This document shows, one piece after another, positions 47,041-58,569 of a DNA stretch of 64,000 bases. The position numbers and the translations under genes are program-made. The DNA is taken from NCBI GenBank assembly GCA_011033025.1, contig WFMF01000003.1, forward strand, positions 1,085,483-1,149,482. Reading direction: 5' to 3'. Numbering within the stretch: position 1 is the first letter of the stretch; each line of letters opens with the position of its first letter. A model generated the notes under the pieces. The model saw only the letters and a list, made by a program, of their open reading frames with translations, was not told the origin of the DNA and did no database searches. This DNA comes from Beroe forskalii. Lineage: Eukaryota > Ctenophora > Nuda > Beroida > Beroidae.

Positions 47041-47939
47041 ATTCACATGTCCATCAATCCATTTTGAAGTGTTGTGCCTCGGCATATTCGAAGACTTTTT
47101 CTTCTTTTTTTTTTCTTTTTTTCAATCTCAAAGCGGTCAAAATTCCGCGAAGGGTGAGGCAGAACCCTTCGACATGGGATCTGGATATCGCCTGACACAA
47201 CTCCAACTCGATCTATCGAAAATTGCACAGTCGTATCTGACCGTTTTTTTTTTTCTATTTTTCCATGTCCGTACGAGATTCCAAAGCTGCAACACAATAT
47301 TCTGTGGAGAATAGAGCAGATGATCTGGTAGCGTAGAAAGTTTATCATCTCGTTAAGGACAAAGTTTATGTATTGTCCTTAGTGGAAAGGTCATGGATAT
47401 TATCGTGATCTACCCCAGTGATCGGAGGTAAGGCAGGTTGTAATTGTAAAGTGGTTGCAATAATAGCAGGATCCGGCCTGCTGGTGGCGGATGGAGAGGG
47501 GAGATATATAGATATATAGGGGGAGATATTACATAGCTTGATATATATATCATTAGACCGTATCTTTACATGTTACGAAAAAGCAGGATGAGTCACGAGA
47601 CTTTTTACGATGCAAAAATAGATAATATCAGATGGTTCTGCTGATCTCCATGCTGGAATCGTTTTTTATAAATCTGCAAAGTTAAGATGTACAATAAAAC
47701 AGATATATAATATAATAAATGATCGACAAAAATTACCTGTCTTGTTTACCTGTACTATATAAATACCAGGAATTGAAGATTTGACGTTACCTGCTCCTCT
47801 TATGAGCTGCAGATCAGACCTTGTTCATCTTACAGGCACGCATCTTCCACCATTCAGAGATTTTACTATTGCTCCTATATAACTGCTACTCAGCTATAAC
47901 ATATATATAGTGGTCAGACACGGTGCGTTGGCGAATGAT
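47041..47939. other. Non-coding; T-homopolymer runs
   Basis: Two poly-T runs (about 47096-47123 and 47243-47253) create Lys/Phe-rich frames on both strands; not called as genes. Confidence 0.4.
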
Positions 47940-47988
47940 AGTGACGTCATTATCGTGGCTTACAATGGTGAATTTGATGACGTTTTTT
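47940..47988 (+). repeat. CRE-MITE copy
   Basis: agtgacgtcattatcgtggc then tgaatttgatgacgtttttt; CRE intact. Confidence 0.7.
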
Positions 47989-48426
47989 AGACAAATTTTC
48001 TTGGTCAGGTCCTCTATATATATTTGCTTTCAAGCCAGCTGGCACCGCAGAGTTATCCGCGAAGGACCTGCCTTTCCAGTTATCTGATGCAGTAATTGGG
48101 AACTATCTATATATTTTCTCTTTTTATTTTCTCGTTTTTTGTTTTTCATATATTTTAAATATTATATATATTTAGATCATCATCATATATGATGATGGGA
48201 ATGATGGACATTTTTATTCTCCTCCCTCCTGAGGGTATAAATATATGTCGCTGCCCGAAAATATATAAAATTTTCATTTATTTTTTGATCGTTTTTTAAG
48301 TATAATATTCGTGGCAGATATTTTAATTGCATATTATAGTCTCGAGTGGCATTTGCCTTCTTGAGCTTCGACGAATTCAAGCAGATCTCCAGATGAGTTT
48401 TAGGAATACTTTAAGCATTGACTCTT

Positions 48427-48663
48427 ATGGGGATCCAGAGAGAACAATTCAATCTCGAAGACCTTCTTCTATTTTGGTCACCGGATGCTACTTTCAGAAA
48501 TAAGTTGATTGTGAAGCTTGATGCATCCAATGATCATATTAAACTTGGGAGATCATTTCTTCTTGGATTTTCATGTGTTCTTTCTAGAAAAACCAATGCG
48601 TCGCCAATGACCAATGCGTTTCTGCTAATTGCGGAAGTGGACGCTGGAAGTTCTTACTTTTAG
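48427..48663 (+). CDS. Candidate coding frame, unknown product
   Basis: From ATG 48427 the frame is open for 78 codons to TAG. Composition is well mixed: QREQFNLEDLLLFWSPDATF, then KLDASNDHIKLGRSFLLGFS and a terminal LLIAEVDAGSSYF. An in-frame TAA lies 15 bases before the ATG, which fits a real start, but no Kozak-like context or promoter is clear. It could be a small protein or a relic exon. Confidence 0.25.
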   Translation: MGIQREQFNLEDLLLFWSPDATFRNKLIVKLDASNDHIKLGRSFLLGFSCVLSRKTNASPMTNAFLLIAEVDAGSSYF

Positions 48664-49496
48664 TAATGCAACTAATGCTTCGCTCTAATGAACTGATGTA
48701 GGAGAGTTCTTCCATTGCTTCGAATAATATTCGTGTACCACGACTTATGTTCCTCACGTTTTCTGCATTAAAATATGTATGTCACGTTACGTTTTGAGCT
48801 GATGTCAATTGTAAGGAATATGAGGGGCTAATATAAATCATCAATTTCATATCAGTGATATTTTTATATCGTTCTCAATTCCAAGCCAATTCCATCCGGA
48901 CCAACGTCAAACTTCCAAGTAAAACTTCTGATATAGTCTCGTATTAGTCGATATTTCAAGCAGTCTGTCGGGCATCAACTAATGAAATTGAGACTTAGTT
49001 GGTTAGTTGGTTCTATCAGAATGACATTGAGAGCAATATATGTAATCTAGCTGTTTCCTTCGGAAGTTTTCCTTAATTTGTGCTACAAGAGAAACCGTGG
49101 AATGGCATCCTGATTATTTACATTATTGCTTTATTGCAGCTTTCCAGTTACTTCTTATCAGGAAAATTCTGCAAGTTATTAAGGCTGACAGAAGGCAAAT
49201 TGCTCGGAACTATTATATTGCACATACAAGTGCCCATTGGTTGGTAATATATATCAGGGGTGTGTATGTGTAATGCAGGTGACATGAGAAGATGTCAGAT
49301 GGGAGAGAGATAGAATGAGACTGGTCTCCAACTTGTGTTATTAATTAATTACAGAAGCAGACCAGCTCGACCCCATGAGCTCAGAACTGCTGGGAAACCA
49401 GTTGTTTACTCTTCTCTCACATTTTATGTAGTGTACTTCTTATTTCTTTCTATTGACGACCACTATCTCCTTCGAATTCATTTCGGCATCTCAACA
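48664..49496. other. Non-coding, nothing recognised
   Basis: AT-rich unique DNA. Confidence 0.4.
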
Positions 49497-49700
49497 TTTG
49501 TTATCTATTCCTCTCAGCAATAGGCATCTATTACTCCCAGTATTTGTTATCGACCCCTCTCAACATTTGTTATCGACTTCTCTCAACATTTGTTATCGAC
49601 TCCTCTCAACATTAATTGTTATCGATTCCTCCCATCTTTTGTTAACTATTCCTCTCACCATTGGTCTATTCCTATCAACATTTGGTATCCATAATTCCTC
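49497..49700. repeat. ~23 bp minisatellite (caacatttgttatcgactcctct)
   Basis: About eight variable copies. The plus frames across it (49453-49731) are repeat artefacts. Confidence 0.9.
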
Positions 49701-50210
49701 TCAACTCTTTCTGGGTTGTTTTTGGCTTTGATAAATTGCCAAATCGCCAAAACCAAATGTCTGGTTTATTAGAATGGATCTTGTTGAGTTCTCTTAAAAC
49801 CTGGTTGAATTTTTTCAAACAATTCCATGGTCTTTATAAATTCCCCTTGGCATATTTTACATAAATCTCCTGGATTGCAAGTGAAAGGCAACTGCAGCAA
49901 GAGCAAATATATATCATTCAGAATTTTCTCCTCAGTAAGTATAATTATGAGCCATAAAATTCTCCGTTTATTCTCCTAAGTACTGAAGTATTGAGGGGTA
50001 TATTGAGCAGAGTACTGATAATATTATACGAGAGAGATTCTGGAGTTTGTGGAATATATTTTCAAGCTCATAATATATAACAATCACGAAGTTTGCTAGA
50101 ACTGCGCAAGCAGCTGATAGCATGGAGGTCAAACAACATATATTCTATTTTATGAGAGTTATATAATTTTCAATAAAATAAACCAGGTCTGAAAATCAAA
50201 AACATCATCC
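49701..50210. other. Non-coding, nothing recognised
   Basis: AT-rich unique DNA ending in a T/C-rich tract. Confidence 0.35.
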
Positions 50211-50417
50211 ATGTCTTTCTTTGTCTCATTTATAGAATTTTTTCCTTATATCACAAACAAATGCTCCAAAAATACATATGTTTGTGTGCGCAGAAAATAT
50301 GATTATTATGAGAATCGTCATGCTTCAGACAAAGAATACAAATTGTTCATCAACCTGAATATATTGAATAAATTTGAATCTTTTCGCAGCTCGTCACACA
50401 CTGACATTGCTGAATGA
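50211..50417 (+). CDS. Candidate exon or short coding frame, unknown product
   Basis: An ATG at 50211 opens 68 codons to TGA. A good acceptor (ccatgtctttctttgtctcatttatag) ends at about 50236, so the real exon may start inside this frame. The peptide is polar and basic in the middle (YVCVRRKYDYYENRHASDKE) and ends SSSHTDIAE. No family recognised. Confidence 0.27.
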   Translation: MSFFVSFIEFFPYITNKCSKNTYVCVRRKYDYYENRHASDKEYKLFINLNILNKFESFRSSSHTDIAE

Positions 50418-51740
50418 GGCCAGGATTGTACGATGATGGTCCGGGCCTATTTATGTTTTTTATCCTTCCATCACGAAGCAGGATGCTCTTTCATATTTTC
50501 CGCAATGTGCTTGTTCAAAGAATATTTAATTACAGGATTTATAGAGGCTCCAAAGGACATAAGAAGTCATTTGAATCGTCCTAGTGTATGTTATGGATCA
50601 AAGGATCCTTGAATTCATTTTAATTCTAATGCTGCGATTTTTATGTTATCGGGTCCTCCATTGGAACGAAATTGCTAGTTTCTCACTTCAAAGTCATCAG
50701 CATGCTGCTTAGTGCTTACTGATTCCAATTCCTTCACCAGTGAATAAGGCAGGGCATCTGTTTAGCTGTTTTCTTACAAAACCTTCACGAAGCGCAAGGC
50801 GTAAGTTTATTATTAGAGATTTTCCCGAATTCAGTGGATTAAATTATCCCGTTTTTACGTTCACACCTGAGGAATTGTTTGGGAAATTTGAAGCCATGGA
50901 GTTCATTCTGGGAAAATAATCATTACAATGGCCACATGAGCGTCTAGACTTGACATCCGCTTAAGTTTTCATTAATGTCATTATTTTTAGTGAACCAGCA
51001 CGGCACTTAATTTCCACTTCCGGAGTTTTCACATTTTCACTTTACATATTCTATTGAAGTTGATGATGGGTGTCAGACAGGTTTTGGTTAGCATAACATA
51101 TTCTGGATTATGAGTACACCATCAACACTCAAAAATGCATATATAGTTTGACTTTGTAATAGTATGTTTTAAAGATTAAACATATCGTCACATAGCCGAG
51201 CTCTTCAGGTGATTTACCAGTGGTTTCACTTAATCATTTACGTCCTAAACAACAAATCTTAATTTCCTGATAAAACTTTTGGTTTCGGGACAGCCATAAG
51301 ATTAGGTCATATAACAACCTTGTTTATTCACCATATATCCTTCATTTATTAACCTGATTCCGATAAAGTGGTGGTGGTGTTTTGACTTTCTCGTGGTGCA
51401 TTAGCAGATTGGCTTACCTTTAGGACCCTGAAATCGACAAACAACGCGCGAGTTTACAATCATCTCGCCCGCTGATTTGTGAATGTAAAATGGGTCTGTG
51501 GGTTAGCTTTATACGCTACCGATATAAGCTTATATTAGCTGAGATGTCTAAATCGTTAGTGGCCGATCACATTTCCCCTTTGTTACCACTACATCAACCG
51601 GCACTTTAACCGGTATATTTTTACATATATCCTAGATCGGGAAAAGCTGGTTCTTTGTGAGAAGTGGCAGTATAAAACTATAAACCACCACACTCACACG
51701 CTGTTTATGGGCTGAGTTTGGAAAATAAGCGTAAGAAAGT
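50418..51740. other. Non-coding; decayed CCAATCAG palindrome near 51445
   Basis: Apart from the palindrome related to 31366-31420, nothing is recognised. Confidence 0.4.
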
Positions 51741-51823
51741 GTTGTCATTATCATGGTTTAGAAGATTCTGAGTTTAGGCGAATAGATGACTCTGAAACGC
51801 CTGCTTTTCTCGGGCGATGTTTA
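51741..51823 (+). repeat. CRE-MITE copy, CRE lost
   Basis: gttgtcattatcatggttta, then gcgaatagatgactctgaaa and the outer arm cgcctgcttttctcgggcga. Confidence 0.65.
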
Positions 51824-52577
51824 CTCCAGTTTACTTTCATCCTTCCGTCACACAGTGTTCCGAATGATATATAATCACTTTGTAATCCGTGTAAGATCCT
51901 GATTTCACGTTGCTCCCATATAGCAGGGATATGCTCAGATGTTCCCATTCCAAATTCTGTATAAAAGTGGTTATGTAGTTTAAGTGTTTGCGTTAAAATA
52001 TTTGTTTTTTCAATTCCAGGAAGCTGAGGTTTTCATACGGTTTTTGGTTTGTATGCTTTGGTTTGGAGCTGTTATAAGGTCTGATAAATTCTTTCAGCTT
52101 CAAAGCTCCTTTTCAATAAAGATACATTGGAATTTGCTGGTTATTAGTCTCTGGTCCACTTCTTAGGAGTTACTAATTAAGAGCTAGATCTCATCTTTTT
52201 AATTATCCAAAGAAAATTATTTCGGTATGTTTAATTGACATTCCTTCTTTATGAGCAGACAATTTACAACAAAAAGATGCATGGAGCTTCATTTATTCTG
52301 CTTAATCACGATCAAGTTCTTCAATCTGTGCTTTCTTCAGATCTTCCATTGTATTTGTATCTACAAACCACAGAATACAGAAGTGCTGTGATTTTGTCTG
52401 TTTGTTTTTCTAATGTGTGATTATTTTCATGCTTTATCTCGTTCTCTATTTTCTTTAGAATTAATGATGGCAGATCATCATGCAGTTTCGCTTTGCAGTT
52501 TGCTAATTTTATAATTGTATAGTAATAATCCCATATTTGTTGCCAAATCGTTGATGATTAAGATCTTTTGCAAGGAA
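51824..52577. other. Non-coding, upstream region of the 52942 exon
   Basis: Two 60-codon plus frames at 51984-52166 and 52235-52420 have no support beyond length. Confidence 0.35.
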
Positions 52578-52585
52578 TATAAAAG
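52578..52585 (+). promoter_or_regulatory. TATA box for the 52942 exon
   Basis: TATAAAAG is a near-perfect TATA box. Transcription would start near 52608-52615, followed by a ~330 base 5' UTR of mixed composition (aagaaaagcaagaaactgag onwards) that contrasts with the AT-rich DNA before it. Confidence 0.5.
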
Positions 52586-52941
52586 AGACGTCCATCATCA
52601 AGAAAAGCAAGAAACTGAGTGCTCGGAGATAAATCAGAATTTCAGAAGTGATATTTCCAATTTGAATTGAGACTTCCTACTAAAAGAATCAGTCAAACCA
52701 GAAGAACAGAAGAAGACTACATTATAGAAGAACATCATAGACTCATTGATCATTCAATTTCAATTGAACAGGACTTAAACATAACTGGACTATAGATCTT
52801 GTGAGGACTATACCAAGGTCGGAAACGACTTTATAAGGAGAGGACTCTAGAGACTCGAACAGGACTGACCCGGCCTCACCGTGACTTACAACAGAAAGAG
52901 TAGTCTCCTGGGCTCCTCAGTGGTGCTGGACCCGGGGGAGC

Positions 52942-53037
52942 ATGATCTTGAGAGAAGATGAGTATGATACGAGCAGCATGGGATCCAGTCATTCCAGTGT
53001 GTGGCAGCGGTGGTTCACTCGTCTCACTAGCTCCAAG
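52942..53037 (+). CDS. Candidate first coding exon (MILREDEYDTSSMGSS...)
   Basis: The ATG (context gggggagcATGA) has an in-frame TGA upstream in the leader and follows a plausible 5' UTR with TATAAAAG at 52578. It encodes 32 codons that end TCC AAG at a donor, gtgggt, in phase 0. The peptide begins MILREDEYDTSSMGSSHSSV and continues WQRWFTRLTSSK: an acidic/Ser-rich start, then an aromatic and basic segment. GC content is over 50%. Together with 39615 and 42310 it shares the Lys-AAG phase-0 boundary. No family recognised; it is the best-supported start in the window. Confidence 0.55.
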
Positions 53038-53379
53038 GTGGGTGGTAATGGTAGTCAACTAGTCATGAGCAGTGGTAGTCGTAGTCAAGGGCAGTGGTTA
53101 TGGTTGTCGGGGTTTCAGGGTTGTCCAGGGTTTTGTTCGAATGGCATTCCATATTTCCATAGTCCATACTTGTTTAATTTTATTTCTTGTGTTTATTGGG
53201 CGTAACACCTAGCAATTTGGATGTCACATTACAGATTTAGGGTGACAGAATCCTGCATGGGATCGTTTCTCACGTTGTCAAACTTGGAGCGATATACCTC
53301 GGTTTATCGACTGTTCTGCATCAAGTCCAAATACTATTCACAGTTCCATTGTTCTAACTTCTAGGCACTGTAGTCATTA
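53038..53379. other. Intron-like; GGTAGT-rich start
   Basis: The first 60 bases hold ggtagtcaactagtcatgag and further ggtagt motifs; then AT-rich DNA. No gene. Confidence 0.35.
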
Positions 53380-53577
53380 ATGCGTGATGAAACTGGACAT
53401 TGTTCTGTCAGAAGTCCGTTGGGACTGACACGGCTTGACGTATTTGAAGCTGTAAAAATTCATTTTTACCAGCAACAATTAACAAATTTTATTGACAGCT
53501 ATAGTAAAGCATACTATATAGTAGAGCTTCATCAGCAAGCCGTATTATATGAGTTAAATCTTCTGATTTACTTCTGA
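53380..53577 (+). CDS. Candidate short coding frame after an acceptor, unknown product
   Basis: A good acceptor (agttccattgttctaacttctag, ending at 53364) is followed by 15 bases that include an in-frame TAG, then an ATG at 53380 opening 65 codons to TGA. The peptide starts MRDETGHCSVRSPLGLTRLD and continues with a helix-like, Gln/Tyr-rich part (IVELHQQAVLYELNLL). It could be a separate non-first exon with its own start, or chance. It does not continue the 52942 frame directly, because an in-frame stop intervenes. Confidence 0.25.
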   Translation: MRDETGHCSVRSPLGLTRLDVFEAVKIHFYQQQLTNFIDSYSKAYYIVELHQQAVLYELNLLIYF

Positions 53578-53614
53578 CTTTATTGTCTGACGTGATGAAG
53601 CAACTCAAGACAAA

Positions 53615-54408
53615 TACCTTATTACAGGAAATTAAGTTTACATATAATTAAGCCCTAAGGTCTCAAAAAGGGCTTAATTTCATGCACCTTAATGACATGT
53701 ATTCTTAATTTCATGAGGACTAATTTTTCAAGCAAATTTGAACATTATAAGTTCGAAAACATTGATTTTTTTAAATAATTTATTATTCAGTATTGATTAA
53801 GCTTTGAATTGATGCCGTATGGAAAGCCACTGGTACTGCCAAGACTATCAATAATGCAAGAGAGCCCACATCTTGAGCCTTGACACTCTATCATACTTTC
53901 AAACCTTCATACCTGAATTTACATAGCATGCAATGTTTCCAAGGCCGTCATGATAATCAGCTATTATGTGGTGTTTTGTGGAAACATATTCGATCATTAA
54001 TTTGATGTAACTGATAAGATTCTCATGATGCTGTGATAATCTGTTCTATATAATATGTTATTTCGTCATAGTAATTATCGTCTCTGAAAATTCCGCAATT
54101 GTAATTAATTATGTTAAGTGGTAATTGGAAAGTAATTTAAACTATCAAAGTGTCAAATGAAGAAATACAGCCAAAAATTCCTAATTAGTAACATATACTG
54201 TAAGGTCTTAATTATTTGCGTACAAGGCTGAAATTTCTATCTCATGAAATTTACTCCACAATGATAATTTGGCTGCATGTATTTAAGAATGCATTAAATT
54301 AGGCTTACATGTAATTAAGCCCTAGGGCCTTAAAAAGGGCTTAATTTCATGTAGGTTAATGACATGTAGGCTCATTTTTCTGAAGGCGATATTTCCTGTA
54401 ATAAGGTA
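53615..54408. mobile_element. 794 bp TA-flanked inverted-repeat element
   Basis: Both ends read TACCTTATTACAGGAAAT inwards (18 bp perfect, including the TA). Each end also carries an imperfect subterminal hairpin built on attaagccct...agggcttaat, followed by gacatgta. The terminal TA on each side suggests a Tc1/mariner-type target. No transposase frame. The 17331-17470 repeat is a short relative. Confidence 0.8.
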
Positions 54409-54774
54409 CTTTTTACAGGTCCAGGTGGCCCTGTGTTTATTGTCACGCTCACCATGCTTATTCAGGGCCAATAGTTAAAAATATACGAGAATCTGTAAAA
54501 TGAAAACATAACATTCCATTCAACAGCTATATATCAATCAATGACATGTTGTAGAACAATGTGTTTTGAACCCTAAACGTGATGAATATTTTAGTTGCGT
54601 TGGCTGGATTTTTTGTAAATTCTGCTTGCAAGAGCCTGGAACAAATAAAATTGAGATTAGTAAATGTTCAATTCTCTATAATAATTTTGTCTGACAAGTA
54701 TAAGTGGCAAACACTGGCGCAAAACATATATAATGCAAGTTTTCCTGTCATGCCCCATTGGAAAACAGCTGTTT
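54409..54774. other. Non-coding; weak ATG-led frame
   Basis: A 74-codon frame from ATG 54582 starts with a signal-like MNILVALAGFFVNSACKS but runs into a MITE copy at 54775, so it is not called. Confidence 0.3.
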
Positions 54775-54819
54775 TGACGTCCCAAATTCACCATTCTAAA
54801 CCCTGATGATGACGTCATC
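54775..54819 (-). repeat. CRE-MITE copy
   Basis: gacgtcccaaattcaccatt then aaaccctgatgatgacgtca; CRE intact. Confidence 0.7.
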
Positions 54820-56204
54820 CTTATCTATCTACCATATAATAAAACTATATGTGTGTGGTTGTGTGTGTGATGAGGACAATTACTTAATATTCACACTGGG
54901 TGGCTGATTGAACTGGTCACGTTTTCGGGTGGACTTCATGGCCAATTGTTTTAATCGAAATTTGTCAAACATACTGGGACTTGTGGTGAAGTCAGCTATA
55001 TATTACGGCCATTTGCAATGGAGTGAAGCTGAACAAATGGTCAATTTGTAAGTTATAGGAGGCGTCAATTTCACCTTGAAACACTACCAAGATGTGAAGC
55101 CAATGGGTGGAGTATGTTTTCCTTGAACTTGTGTGAAAGACTCTGACAATATATTTGTACAAAGGGTGTGCTACTGTGCTATGTCAAGTGAAAAGGTGAC
55201 AATATATTATGAACTGTAACACCTGAATAGATGTTAATTGCAATTTCTATAGCTGTTAATGGGTCTCACAGTGTTAAAGCGTGAACGTGTTAATGTTTTC
55301 TGTCATTTTATACTCTGCCAATCTGTTGGCTATATATCGGTACCAGGGTGAAGTGTTAATGCCATTTGTACGAGTCAACTAAATATCTCACAACTCTCCA
55401 ATTGGTGAATAAGTTTCAAAAAATGTTTAAACATCGGAATTTTACCCCCTGATATAAACGAGAGATAATATACTCCATAGGTCTTTCGGGGAGGACACAT
55501 AGTTATAGCCTCCAGGATTCACAAGTGCTAAGCACTGATCCTAACCATATATTTTGCCGTGCGTGATGTTCGTTAGTAATTAGTTACGCTAAGCGTCCTA
55601 TATATATTCATATATATTATGCAAGTCCCATAAACTTACAGATAAGCCTTTATATTCCTAGCTATCTATATGAGGGAGGATTTATGCAGAATATATGATG
55701 ATACATTCAGGTGCGTTACCTGATAGACTTCTTCCGTTTCCCAGGAATTCCAGTATCTGGAAATATTGAGATATCTCATTGGAAATAAGAAAAAATAGTT
55801 GCAAAATATTTATTTTCCTTATATCTCTCCAAACTATATTACAGTTAAGTTACAGGGCATTCAAAATATGCATGAAATAAAGTACTTAGCATGAATTTAA
55901 AATACAAAATATATAAATATAGGCTGCATGATGCTGTAAGTATTTTGTTCTCGCGGGGGGCGCACGTCATAATAAATGTTAATAATAAATTGACAGTTTC
56001 AATAAATGTGGCAGCTTTCAAAATCAAAACAATAACAACTCCCCCACGTGGCATGTCAAATAAATTAACTGGTTTTAAAGCAAGTGACAAGTGCTCAACA
56101 AGCGGTACTGAAACATTGGAATAAACAACGAACTATATTGCAGTGGATCTCCTCTCTGAGCAGTTAATAATATACAGAGCAAATCATGAAAATGTGCGGT
56201 TGTC
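54820..56204. other. Non-coding, nothing firm
   Basis: AT-rich DNA. ATG 55891 opens 15 codons before a gtaagt donor at 55936, but the AT-rich content and lack of context make this weak. Overlapping frames at 55845-56389 have no other support. Confidence 0.35.
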
Positions 56205-56250
56205 ATGACGTCACAACCAGAACTCAGAGTGGTTAGTTGATGACAGCAAC
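56205..56250 (+). repeat. CRE-MITE copy
   Basis: atgacgtcacaaccagaact then gtggttagttgatgacagca. Intact CRE at 56206-56213, about 258 bp upstream of the 56471 start candidate. Confidence 0.65.
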
Positions 56251-56470
56251 TGTCTACTCTCTTTCGCTCGACGGGTGCTAGAAGCTCGATCGCGATGCCA
56301 GTTAGAGAAAAATTCAAATTACAGTCGCTGCTGCAGCAATATATATCGTAATTAAGACGCGTGTGTATATCCAATCGACCGTAAACCACTGAATCGAGTT
56401 GTCTAACTTTATCTATATTATCTCATATTTCGTGCTCCGGACTCATTTATGTTGTTCGGGAATATAACTT

Positions 56471-56509
56471 ATGGATAATGGCGGGGCAAAGGGAAGATAC
56501 GTTTTGTAC
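56471..56509 (+). CDS. Candidate first coding exon (MDNGGAKGRYVLY)
   Basis: The ATG at 56471 has an in-frame TAA six bases upstream and opens 13 codons, MDNGGAKGRYVLY, ending TAC|gtgagt, a consensus donor in phase 0. GC content rises locally. It fits the phase-0 alternative-start pattern of 39615, 42310 and 52942, although its last codon is not AAG. Its small size makes it the weakest of the four clean candidates. Confidence 0.4.
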
Positions 56510-56750
56510 GTGAGTATATTTTTAGCGTTTTTATGCTCAAATATTATTTTTTCCCGTACGAATTTTCGATGGTTATATATTACGAGATCTGGTCATTTTT
56601 TTTCTTTAAAAACCCCGTTTGTTATGATCGTTCGGTTTTCCGAATCGTGACTGCACCTTGCTGAAATTTGATAAATTGCCATACCTACTTTACAGGCTGT
56701 GATACACATATTATATACCACTTTGACACACTCAACTTCAGACTAATCAG

Positions 56751-56974
56751 CACTTTCTCCTCTCAAAACGCATCCACTCATATTGACATATGTAGAATCC
56801 GATGATTCATGCTTTCTAAGAACCCCGCTGTGCGACCGTCATGAATTTCAAGTGGGTATGAAGATAGAAATCACTAAATCCGGAGTCAAGCTACGCAGGC
56901 TACCTTTTCCCCCACAGCAGACACATATTAGCAATGATTTGGACCCATCAAACGCACGAACTATCGACGGTTGA
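56751..56974 (+). CDS. Candidate exon, unknown product
   Basis: The acceptor ctcaacttcagactaatcag ends at 56750; after two bases a frame is open for 73 codons to TGA at 56972-56974. It includes YVESDDSCFLRTPLCDRHEF, VGMKIEITKSGVKLRRLPFP and NDLDPSNARTIDG, a mixed, protein-like composition. A possible donor (CAAGTGG|gtatga, near 56855) would end it earlier. A CRE-MITE begins right after the stop. No domain recognised. Confidence 0.3.
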
Positions 56975-56975
56975 G

Positions 56976-57020
56976 AGTGACGTCATTATCAGGATTCAAA
57001 GTGACGATTTGACAACGTCA
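56976..57020 (+). repeat. CRE-MITE copy
   Basis: agtgacgtcattatcaggat then aaagtgacgatttgacaacg; CRE intact. Confidence 0.7.
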
Positions 57021-57098
57021 CAGGGCCTTTTTACCTTAAATATGTATATTCAAATCCACATAATATACCGAAAAACTCCCTTTTCCGAGAAAACTTAA

Positions 57099-58556
57099 AG
57101 GACCAATACACTATAGAATCGAGTTTGAAAAATTAAATGATTAATCATCCAATATTACGCAGCAATTTATTACACACACTTTAGTGAAATTCCGATCTCT
57201 ACGTGATCTAATTTCTGAGATACAAGCGTGTAAAGTGTAACTCTGTATTCGCTATGATACGTCACGAATCACTGATATCGATTACAATTAGTGCTGCTAC
57301 GCCTCTGAGCGCTGTATAAACACTGTATAATGATGTGTTTTGTGTTGTTTTGTTTTTGGTTCAGGGGTGCATTGTTTACTCAAATTGGTGACTATGGATG
57401 ATATCAACTGGTTTTATTGTTAATTATCTAATTTGGTAAAATCTTTTGAAAATGATGAAGCAAATGCTTCTGGATCATACATATTGAAAGCGGTAAAAAA
57501 TTAGCAAATCTTGTCTTTTATATTGAAGGTATCATTAAATATTGATCTTTAAGTCACTTCCAGGAGTCGTCGGTCGAAACATCCGTTGATCATAGATGGT
57601 ATTGTCCAATTGTGCCCAAAAATTTGGTCCGATTAAGTATATAGTAATGGGTTGACAATGCTTAATTGATTTATTGACAATATTCATTGCAATATTAATA
57701 TGTTTCTAACTTTTAACTTCTTAAACAAACGCAATGTATGTTCTGGGCAAATCTAACTTGGCTAAGAAAAATTCAGCTAATGTTGATGTGATTATGGTAA
57801 TTGTGGTCCGATGAACATCATAAGTCCTATAATCTAAAATTTCGATGATTCATGCGTAATCATAAAACCATCTGGATAGGATTGAAACTAACAGTTAATG
57901 ATCAAATCCAATGAGGACATTTCGAAATCATAAGTTCAATAGTCCAATGACGATGAACGACATGTCCATTGACCATTCTGATGAATGAATCTAAGTGGAT
58001 TCCATGGACTCCAGACCAGTACCTACAGTGTTCATACTCTAGTTCATACTCTAGGAAACTGAGTTCTGAACTGATTTTTTGAAGTGGAGCCAGTAAAACA
58101 CTAGAGCAGTAGGAGTTAATTTCCTATCTGTACAGTGCTATTCATAAAGCTAATATGCTCATTTGCTCACTTCCCTTGATTTGATATATCTTAATCAGTA
58201 ATACCAAATATACTGTTAGCTTATTAATTAGTTGATCCTAGTAATTAATATCAATTCCAAACTATGTAATTATTGTCCTCAAAAATATTAGTAAACAGGG
58301 TGGAACAATACACGACAAGCAAACAATGATTTCCGACTACGTTCTAATGTAAACTATGATATTACGCAGTGCGTGATACATTCCCTCTTCCTGCGAATCA
58401 GTGATTTATGACGTAGCAGCATGATCAAATTACGTACATAGCTGTAACTCAGTGTAGAAAGCAGATAGAGCTCGGGTTTCACTAATCTGCATAATTTTAT
58501 GAAATGAAGCTGGTAGTAAAATAAAATCGGCAACTTCAGTATAGTGTATTGGTCCT
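57099..58556. mobile_element. 1.46 kb TTAA-flanked inverted-repeat transposon, non-autonomous
   Basis: The left end begins AGGACCAATACACTATA and the right end is its exact complement (17 bp perfect). Both ends abut TTAA (57095-57098 and 58557-58560). A motif atattacgcag occurs near both ends (57158 and 58361). No long transposase frame is seen. The TTAA target and AGG terminal bases match the 828-2347 element, although the rest of the termini differ, so the two probably belong to one superfamily (piggyBac-like) but different families. Confidence 0.85.
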
Positions 58557-58569
58557 TTAAGGGCATTAG

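Noticed and set aside
47018..47348. About 100-codon frames on both strands
   Set aside because: Both run through T/A homopolymers that give Phe or Lys runs; no other support.
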